Assembly (NCBI GenBank): GCA_003194525.1 | Contig: NBIV01000200.1 | Span: forward strand, 51,731-115,730 | From: Gracilariopsis chorda | Taxonomy: Eukaryota > Rhodophyta > Florideophyceae > Gracilariales > Gracilariaceae | Direction: 5' to 3' | DNA: 64,000 nt | Part shown: positions 56,248 to 64,000 of the stretch, piece after piece | How positions within the stretch are numbered: position 1 is the stretch's first letter | Layout: each line of letters starts with the position of its first letter | Made by a program: the position numbers and the translations under genes | Notes under the pieces: generated by a model | The model's input: the letters and a program-made list of their open reading frames with translations, nothing else | Database searches by the model: none | What the model was told of the DNA's origin: nothing

Positions 56248-56254
56248 CCCCCCC
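56248..56254 (-). other. Polypurine tract of copy B
   Basis: Seven C on the + strand (G on the minus strand) next to the LTR, as in copy A. Confidence 0.75.
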
Positions 56255-56301
56255 CTTAAGACGGGAAAACGACCGCGGGCGCGGAGGATTCCCAGACGAA
56301 A

Positions 56302-58089
56302 ATGGGTGATAAAAGCGCGTGCTTTGTCTCCGGTTCTCCGGTAAATCCCTCTGCACCAGAGTCATCAAGCACACAAACGACAACAACAGCCACCCTCCAA
56401 AAGGGACAAATGAACGACGACAACCATATCAACAGCCACAGCCAACCGCCGAGACTTCTCGGGCGGTACACCACCGGTTTCCGGTCAGTTCCCCTGCCTC
56501 AGGGCGATCGAAATCCGGTACAACCGGGGAATATGGCTGCTGCAGCCGACCATCCCTTCGCACTACCACCTTCGGTGGTGTCCTCCGGAACCACTCCGGT
56601 GTCCAACTGGCCAACCTACAACACCCTGGCGGGGCTCAACCCGATGAATCGGAATCACGCGTCGCGCCTGCGCCTTGCCCCGTGGTTTCACCCGGTCGCT
56701 GTCCTCAATGAGGGGTTGGTCACCGCTTATGCGGATGGTTCAGACACCCTTCCGGGGGATCTGCCCAGAGCAGTCACCACATCGTGGGATTGGCGTCACC
56801 GGATTGCGATTCCGCGTCACCACCTCCGAAGAAACTCGGGCGAGACCGTCGCTGCGGCGCAGACCGCGTTGACGCGGATGGCGTACCAACGGCAGAGCCG
56901 GGCTCCATTCGATGTACCGGTCCCACCGGAGTTTGGCTTCGACGTCAGCTACTTCCGCACTCGCGGGGAGATTGGGTACGGCGAGAACCTGTTCCGCCTC
57001 GAGACCCTCGCTTGGAGGAATTTCCCCGCAGCGCGGCAAGAGGCCCTTTGCTGGGAGCGACCGATTATTCGGGCGGAGTTCAGGTACCTTCCCCGGCAAT
57101 ACCGGTCCAACTTTCTCCAAAACTTCATCCGCTACGAGCGGCGTTGGCGATCCCGATTCGGGTACTTTATCCCGTATCAGAACGTGGAGATAGAGCGGAT
57201 TGCGCCGCCTCACCGACTAGGTCGGTATGTAGCACTCCCCGAGTGGTGGCGCTTCCATGAAGCCTGCCGGGGGTGCTACATAGAACTCCCGCCGGTACTT
57301 ACGTACCTCGGTTCGCTGCTCATGCAGGATCCCCGGTCGGGGTTGTGGTCCGTAGTGGTTAGGGAGTGGGCGGCCCGCAGTGCGGCTTATATCCTCAACG
57401 AGGCGTACGACCAGTATCGTCTCTGGTTCCTTCAACCGCGTGTGCGGGCAGCGATCCGAAACCTGGATCTTCGCATCCCCCTTGGGGGCCAGGCCAACAA
57501 TGAAGAGGTCCTCCAATTACTTGGGTACATCGACAGCGTTAGCTGGAGTGAGGTCCCGCTGGAGCAAAGCGGTCGTCTGGATGGCGGCAGCGGTAACACC
57601 GGTGGTCCGGGACTCGGTAGAAACACCGCCCTTGCGGGGGATTTTATCTACTTCGACCCCTGGGAGTTCCGGGAAATTTCCTCCGAGGAGGCGCGAGAGC
57701 TTCGCGATACGCCCCGGCATGTGCCGGAAGACCACCCGGTGGGGTACGTCGATTCTGACGACTACTACCGCGCATGCGGCGGGGATGACCCAATGGTCGA
57801 TAACGAACCGGAAGAACCCGGGGAGATGGACGTAGAGGAAACCGGCGCTAGCGCGGAAGCTTTCCCAGAGGGGGTATCTCCGGCCGAGCCGGCTGCTGAC
57901 CCTTCAACGGCAAGTGCCGGACCTTCTATCCCCAGCGGGGTGACGGCGAATGAAAACGAAATCATCGCACGTTTCCTCCGGGGTGCCGGTCTTAGCGCTG
58001 CCGAGGTATCGGGGGATGTCACCACCATGGCGGACGCGTTGGCCTACCGCCTTGCTGGGGGTTACGCCCCGAACGATGGGGGTGAGTGA
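56302..58089 (+). CDS. Antisense accessory ORF of the gypsy element, unknown function
   Basis: 595 codons from ATG at 56302 to TGA at 58087, on the strand opposite to gag-pol, between the end of pol and the 3' LTR. No known domain. The first 120 residues are Ser/Thr/Pro-rich. A folded-looking, aromatic- and Arg-rich middle part follows (about 150-420: GFDVSYFRTRGEIGYGENLF, AEFRYLPRQYRSNFLQNFI, RFGYFIPYQNVEIERI, CYIELPPVLTYLGSLL, YDQYRLWFLQPRVR). The C-terminal third is acidic (PEEPGEMDVEET). No signal peptide, membrane segment or zinc site is evident. Copy C holds a decayed homologue; copy A has lost the segment. The frame is open here although pol in the same copy is broken. Antisense ORFs near the 3' LTR are known in some plant gypsy elements, but I see no resemblance that would give a function. 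Its promoter may lie in or near the LTR on the + strand. Confidence 0.82.
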   Translation: MGDKSACFVSGSPVNPSAPESSSTQTTTTATLQKGQMNDDNHINSHSQPPRLLGRYTTGFRSVPLPQGDRNPVQPGNMAAAADHPFALPPSVVSSGTTPVSNWPTYNTLAGLNPMNRNHASRLRLAPWFHPVAVLNEGLVTAYADGSDTLPGDLPRAVTTSWDWRHRIAIPRHHLRRNSGETVAAAQTALTRMAYQRQSRAPFDVPVPPEFGFDVSYFRTRGEIGYGENLFRLETLAWRNFPAARQEALCWERPIIRAEFRYLPRQYRSNFLQNFIRYERRWRSRFGYFIPYQNVEIERIAPPHRLGRYVALPEWWRFHEACRGCYIELPPVLTYLGSLLMQDPRSGLWSVVVREWAARSAAYILNEAYDQYRLWFLQPRVRAAIRNLDLRIPLGGQANNEEVLQLLGYIDSVSWSEVPLEQSGRLDGGSGNTGGPGLGRNTALAGDFIYFDPWEFREISSEEARELRDTPRHVPEDHPVGYVDSDDYYRACGGDDPMVDNEPEEPGEMDVEETGASAEAFPEGVSPAEPAADPSTASAGPSIPSGVTANENEIIARFLRGAGLSAAEVSGDVTTMADALAYRLAGGYAPNDGGE

Positions 58090-58280
58090 AACCTCTAGTC
58101 CAGTTTCCTGGTTCTTCTTTCCCTGGCTATGCCAGTTAGTGTAGTGTAGTATCGTGGGGAGCTAGCTGCTCCCTTGAATAAACTTTCCCGTTTAGAACGG
58201 TGCTTCTCGGTTGAGTTCCCCGTCTTCGACGGACCTTGTCTTGTTATCCTTTCCTTTCGCTCTCCGCTCGCGCGGCAACG

Positions 58281-61200
58281 TTACCCAACTTGGGCATTTA
58301 CCAGCGTGGCTGGAGGTGCAGTTCCCGTTTGACGGTGGTATCGCACGACCTGCGACCGTGGGAGGTGTTCCATTGGCTCCCACGTATCCCCACTGGGGTC
58401 GTACCCGTACCAGCGGACGCGGTATTGTAGAATACCATCCTGGTCCCAGGTGTGTCCGACAAGTCGGTCTACTACGAACTCTCGTTCGTAGACCTGCCGG
58501 CCGTGCCGGGTGGTGGTTGTAATCCCTGGCGAGGGTTGCCCGCGGTGCGGTATAATGTCCCTTAGCAGGGTGTTCGGCGATAACTCCGACGTTGCCGTGC
58601 GCTGTCCTAGTGGCCGCTGCTCATGCGGGAAAATATCCCTCAAGAGGGTGTGTGGTGCCACGGTTTTCACCGGCAAGTCGTTCCCCAGAGGGGTGTCGTT
58701 GTTTCCGTCTTCACGGTAGGCCGGGCGAACCGCCAGTCGGCGGGGGACTTGGGTTCCGCCTTCGCGGTTGAGCGCACGAACCGCGAGTTTGCGGGAAGAT
58801 GACCGCTCCTGCGGGATCGGCATTTCCACAATCCCCTGGGGGGTCCCGTGCGACACGGTGATTGGGTGGCCAACCGCCTCCCTGCCAGGCGCACGAGCGC
58901 TCTGCACCATACGTTCCGGCGATGCCGTGGTGTCCCCGGCTACTGACGGGTTGCCTGGGGCTAACTCCGGTACACCGGTATTTTGGTCAAAATTCCTCTC
59001 TGGGGGGTTCCGGGCAGGTGCCGATGACACCCTTTTCAGGGGAATTGCCGCTGAGCGCAGTGCACCATCTCCGTGAGGAGGAGCAGCGTCCGGTACGACC
59101 GGTTTCGAGCGTGCGATGGCGCGCGTTATTCCCGAGTTCCTCGGTTCTTCGCCGCAGCGATGCGGGGGTTGGCGCAAATTATTCCCCGTAGCGGGGGCTT
59201 TGATTCCGTCAACGACGGGAGGCGTTTCCGGTGCTTGCGAGCCAGGGCTTAAAGCTTCGACTGCAGCTTGGCCGCCTTTTTCCCCAAGAGGGGTGTGGGT
59301 ATTCCCCTGTGAGGCCGGCGTATCTGGGCGCCCCTTCTCCGCAGGGCGCGGGTCTGATCGACCTGATTGAACCGCTTCCGCGGGGACTTCCGCCAACGGC
59401 GGCTTCGAGGCATCGGGCGATTGCCTTTCCGCTGCTGCGGTATTGGAGTGAGGCTTCTCGTTTTCCCGTGACAAACGGTGTATTTGCCGCTTTTGCGGGG
59501 CCTGCGCGTCTGGTTCCTGTTGCACAGCACTGCTCGGGAACGGGGGATTAGTGTCGCGTGACATACTCCGTGCTCCACGGTCAGTGTTCCGTATGTTACG
59601 GTGTGTTTCCCGTTGCGACGGTGATATCGTTCCTCGAAAACGAGTGTTCTCCTCCCCCTCCTTAGACGGAGCGGCGGGATAAGGGATAACATTCCCCGCC
59701 TGGCGGGTATAGATGCGCGCCAGTGGGGCAGACGTGGTAGGGGCGGGCGCTGAGGGGCCCGAATTACCCGGCTGAGCCGGTGAGTCCGACAGAGTCGGTA
59801 GGTCTGAGAGTCCCCGGCTGGGGTGTGGTAGTACCGTAGGTCTAGTACTCCCGGATTGTTCCGGTGTAGCGGAGTCCGTGGAAACGGGGTTGCCTGGATC
59901 CAGGACTACCTCTGACGAGGGAGGAGGGGCGAGGACAACACGATCACGGGAAATCCGTTCGTGCGTGTCCCCCATCTCTACCACGACAGTGTCGGTGTTA
60001 ACAGAGATCACCTTGAAGGGTCCATCCGCCACAGGTGAGAGTTTGTGACGCTTCTCCCGTTCCGGGTTGTATTATTCCTTCCTGATGAAGACGTAGTTAT
60101 TTGCCCGAATCGGGGATGGTTTTCCTCGCACGCGAGCGTCAAAATCCCGCTTGTAAGCGGCTTGGGCCCGTGCCATAGACTTCCGCGCAGCGGGGACCAG
60201 CTTGGAAAGCCATCGCTTCCATTGCTGCCGGTAGATACCCACAGATGGGAAATTGTCCAAGGTAGCTTGGGGTTCCAGCGCCACAGGCGGGGGTGTTCTA
60301 GATAGAACTAACTCGAATGGCGAAACTCCGGTAGTCCGGTGTACCTGCGTATTGTACGCGTAGGTTACCGCATCAGCGTAGAGATCCCAATTCGCTGGGT
60401 GGTCAGCGACGTAGGAACGTAACGCCGCGAGTAACGTCCGGTTAAACCGTTCAACTTGCCCATTACACTGGGGGTGGTAGGTAGTCGTGAACAAGTTCTT
60501 GACATCCAGGATGCGACAAACATCCTGGAAGAACTTGCTCACGAACTGCTTCCCGTTGTCAGAGAGCACCTCTACAGGGGGACCGTAGACAAAAATCCAG
60601 TGCGTCACCAGAGCCTGGGCCACCGTGAGAGCGGTTATCCTCCGAAGAGGGACAGTCCGTACCAGCTTAGAAAAGCGGTCGGTAATGACAAGTAGAAACT
60701 TTTTTCCACGTTTCGTGGTGAGTAATGGTCCGAGAATATCGATCGCAATAAACTCGAGCGGCGCCCTTGCGGGGAATAGTTTCATCTTCTTCGCATTTTT
60801 GCGGAGTTTGACGCGATTCTTCGCGCATTCGCTACAAAACCGCACAGTTGCGTAGCAATCCACCGCCATTGCGGGCCAATAGAAATCCCTTCGCAGGGTT
60901 AGGTAGAGTTTCCTCCCACCTGGGTGACCTCCAATGGGGGCGTAGTGTGATAGATGTAACACCCGCGATTGCAGGGAATGTGGTACCACAATCTGTGGGC
61001 GGGCTTCGACCTTTCTTACGAGGTAGCCTTTGTCGTTTACCCCGAAAGGGAGATCTTCACCACCGTTGATACGGGCACGAATTCTCGTACAGAATGGGTC
61101 GCCGAATTGTTCTCGGATCATTTCTTCCGGTGATACCGGTACAAAGTTTCCCGGTAACGGGTTCTCAGATTTATCTCGCGATGCGAGTAGTTCGTCAAAA

Positions 61201-63868
61201 TCAGCATCCTCGTCCCAGGTTTCTGGCCTAGCCTCGACGGCATGTTCCGGATCATCCGGGTCTATAGCCATGAAGCATGGGACTTCATCATCCTCCGTTG
61301 GGAGTGCTTCCCCACTTGTGGGTAACCGCGATAAAGCGTCGGCCTGAGTGTTCTGCGCACCCTTTTTATAAATGACTTGAAGGTCATATTCCGCGAGGCG
61401 GAGTCTCCAGCGCATGAGGCGTCCCGACGGGTCGGAGATATTCATCAACCACCTCAATGAGGAATGATCCGTGTACACGGTGAAGTGAATTCCCATAAGG
61501 TAAGGGCGCAGAGTGGTCATCGCCCATACGACGGCGAGGCACTCTTTCTCCGATACGGAGTAGTTCCGCTCATGAACATTGAGCGAACGTGACCAATAAC
61601 CAATTGGATGTCGTTCCCCCTCGGGGGTGGTTTGAAAAAGAGACCACCCGACTTGGTAGTCGCTCGAGTCCGTATCTACGGAGTATGGCAACCCAAGTTT
61701 TGGGAGATGTAGGATTGGTGCTGATGTGACAGCCTCCTTTAAGGAGTTAAAAGCTTCCGATTGCTCGGGCGTAAATGTTCCCAGTTTTGGGGGGTTCCCC
61801 TTTCGCAACAACGCGTTCAGGGGCGCTGCAGTATCCGAAAAGTTCGGGATAAACCGTCGATAGACGTTGACCAGCCCCAGAAAGGAGCGCAGTTCCGTTT
61901 GAGTACGGGGTTCTTTCGCCTCAACGAGGGATTTGACTCGAGCTTTCTCGATCGCTAACCGTCCAGGACGGATAATGTGACCCAGATACTTCACAGTATC
62001 TGTGAAAAACTCGCATTTCCTCAACTTGAGGGTAATTCCCGCATCGCGGAGTACGGTCAGCACGTCTCGGACGTGAGTGAGATGGTCGTCCAACGAGTTG
62101 GAGAAGATGATAATATCATCAAGGTAGACCAGACAACTCCGCCACTTAAAGCGGTTGAGTAGAATATCTACTGCACGCTGAAAGGTGGCGGGGGCGTTGG
62201 TTAACCCAAATGGCATCCGCTTGAAGCGGTACGTTCCTGCATGGCAGTTGAATGCGGTTTTGTCGCGATCCTCCTGTCTGACAGGTACTTGCCAATATCC
62301 CCAATTGGCATCAAGGGCCGTGAACACGGTGGCGTCTCCAAGGGAGTCAATGCACTCGTCCATACGAGGGATGGGGTACGTGTCCCTAACAGGCACGGCA
62401 TTGAGCCGGCGGTAGTCGACACAGAACCTCCAGGTTCCGTCAGCCTTTAAAGCCAGTACAACTGGGGATGCCCAGGGCGATTGAGCGGGCTCAATCACAC
62501 CTGCGCGGAGCATCTTGTCCACCTGGGACTGCTCCTCTTCCCGAGCTTTCGGACCTGCCCTGTAAGGGGGTTGTGCAACCGGTCGCGCACCGGGGATTAA
62601 ATCCATCCGGTGTTCTGTTGCATCAATCTCGCCAAGCGAGCCATCCCACATTGTGGTGAATTCCCGTAACATAGTACGTAGTTTGTTGCGGTGCGACTCT
62701 GGCACGTGGCTGAAGTCCAGCGCTTCAAGTGCTTTTTCCGGATCAATCCGGTCATTGCTCGATGGAGCATTGTCCTGTGGAACAGGTGTGGTTCGCAATT
62801 CCGAGTTACTCGGTATGTTCGACGCTGAAGTAGCGGTTTCCTCCCCCTCCTTAGACTTGACGTCTTCGGACGGCGGGGTGAACTCCTCAGAAGAGGTGGT
62901 AACTCCGAGTACATCGGCGGCTGTCATCTTCGTTGGCAGCATTCCCATAGGATGGGGGTTACACTCCCAATTACTTGGTGTTTGACCAGATACTGGGGGT
63001 GTTTGCCAAGGTTGGCAACCAATATCCGGAAAGGAACATCCGGGGAAATGGAGACAATTCCATTAGCCAGCGCCAGCTGGGATTTCTCGTACAACGAGGC
63101 GAGGGGTTGTATAACCCGAAGACCGTGTTGACGGGAATTTACCTGTACCCAGACTTGGGACTCCGCCGGTATAGAAACCGAGGCAGCGACGCGGAGCTTG
63201 GTGGACTCGCGGGACGCGGGCGGTGGTTCCTGCGCAGCAGGGAGCGGAACTTGTTTCCGAGAGGACCGCTTTAGCGGGCGGCGAACAATCGGAACCGACG
63301 ATCCGTCGTCAAGTTCTACACGCCTGAGGCGGGGCCTGATTGCGTCGACAAATCTGTCGCAGTAATCACATCCCAGTATGACTGGTGCTGCCAGTGAACG
63401 GCAAACGATGAAGTCCAACTTCACCACAGATGTACCAAGTCTCACGACGAGGTCCACTGTGCCCACCGTTTGTAACGGATTGTTGTTCGCATCCGAAATG
63501 TCGGGGACCGCGTCAGAGCGGATACGCGACCGCACAAGCGGGGGTAACAATGATTCCACGACAAAGTTGGGGCCTGCACCTGTATCCAGGACGGTGAGAA
63601 ACCTCACCATAAACTGGGGGTCAAGGCCAAGGTCGGCATAGACCTTATAATTGCGCTTGGCCAAGACCAAGACTCTACCGGGAATCCGGGGATTTTTACT
63701 CCGTATCCACGGGCGACGCAACACACCGAGGTGCGCAGAGTCCGCGTCAGCGGTGTCTTTCCTCGAGAGGACTTTCACCGGGGAGCGAGGCGAGGACGCC
63801 TCGGGCGCCAACAGCCTCGTTTTTGAGGACGCCTCTCCCAAAGGGGAGACTCCCTCAGTTAGTTTTCC
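58281..63868 (-). pseudogene. pol: Pol of gypsy copy B with chromodomain (one stop, one frameshift)
   Basis: Same domain order as copy A. Protease near 63570 (VLDTGAGPN); RT with YLDDIIIFS near 62130; RNase H; integrase with D, D, E and a complete IFVYGPP segment where copy A has a stop; chromodomain near 58320-58490 (VRWYGYDPSGDTWEP). Two breaks: a one-base deletion in a C run at about 62950-62962 (five C where A has six), which ends the upstream frame at 62924; and TAA at 60072-60074 where A has TAC. Elsewhere the frame is open. Confidence 0.93.
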
Positions 63869-64000
63869 GCCTTCGGCGGTGGGTTGGTTTCCTCGACAAC
63901 GAGTGCTTCATCCCGTTGACGGGGGTTTCTATCCGCATAAGCGGGGGTTGCAACGGATGGTTGCGTGATCTCCCGAATCGGGGTGTATGAAGCTTGCCGC
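63859..64000 (-). pseudogene. gag: 3' end of gag of gypsy copy B
   Basis: Last 46 codons of gag, matching the end of gag in copy A, up to the TAA at 63859-63861. GGAAAAC (63862-63868) precedes the stop. The rest lies outside the window, so whether this gag is intact is unknown. Confidence 0.85.

Larger units (their letters stand above)
55438..64000 (-). mobile_element. Ty3/gypsy chromovirus, copy B, cut by the window end
   Basis: Minus-strand element, nearly identical to copy A in pol and LTR. Present from right to left: end of gag, complete pol with chromodomain, an antisense ORF, polypurine tract, 3' LTR. The 5' LTR and most of gag lie beyond 64000. Pol has one nonsense codon and one 1-base deletion. 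Confidence 0.95.

Overview
The window reads as nuclear DNA of a eukaryote, most likely a florideophyte red alga of the Chondrus type. This is an inference from several signs: short, nearly intron-free host genes packed close together, a plastid-type DUF1995 gene, an eukaryotic tRNA-Gly gene, TFIIIC and SRP-receptor genes, and long blocks of LTR retrotransposons between small gene islands. No bacterial operon, ribosome binding site or CRISPR array was seen.

Layout. 1-2370 has no gene I can recognise. 2371-7020 holds a TFIIIC subunit (GTF3C5 type) and, on the other strand, a two-finger C2H2 protein, followed by about 2 kb that is C-rich on the + strand. 9331-14363 is AT-rich and carries a decayed Helitron on the minus strand (zinc-ribbon, loading domain and HUH motif spread over several frames). 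14410-24201 is Ty3/gypsy chromovirus copy A. 24202-27190 is an AT-rich decayed stretch. 27191-35370 is an older, reversed and internally deleted gypsy copy C. 35376 to about 39750 is a decayed Ty1/copia copy D. 40019-40154 is a scrap of a Tc1/mariner-like transposase. 40666-45332 is a tyrosine-recombinase (DIRS/Ngaro-like) retroelement E whose reverse transcriptase is split by a gypsy solo LTR. 45665-54000 is a compact host gene island: DUF1995 protein, PNPOx-like protein, tRNA-Gly(GCC), four-repeat MYB protein, LURP-one-like protein, SRP receptor alpha. 55438-64000 is gypsy copy B, reversed and running off the window.

Within gypsy elements the order is LTR, PBS, gag, -1 frameshift site, pol (protease, RT, RNase H, integrase, chromodomain), then an extra ORF in antisense orientation, polypurine tract, LTR. 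The antisense ORF is open for 595 codons in B, decayed but clearly homologous in C, and deleted in A.

Most unusual points: (1) the gypsy elements, LTRs and both coding strands alike, are carpeted with perfect 4-10 bp inverted repeats with 2-6 nt loops about every 20 nt; (2) the conserved antisense ORF; (3) an LTR hairpin whose stem sequence differs between two subfamilies while pairing and flanks are kept; (4) frameshift heptamers placed at the gag stop codon in both gypsy and copia; (5) the solo LTR with 5-bp target duplication that splits the RT of element E.
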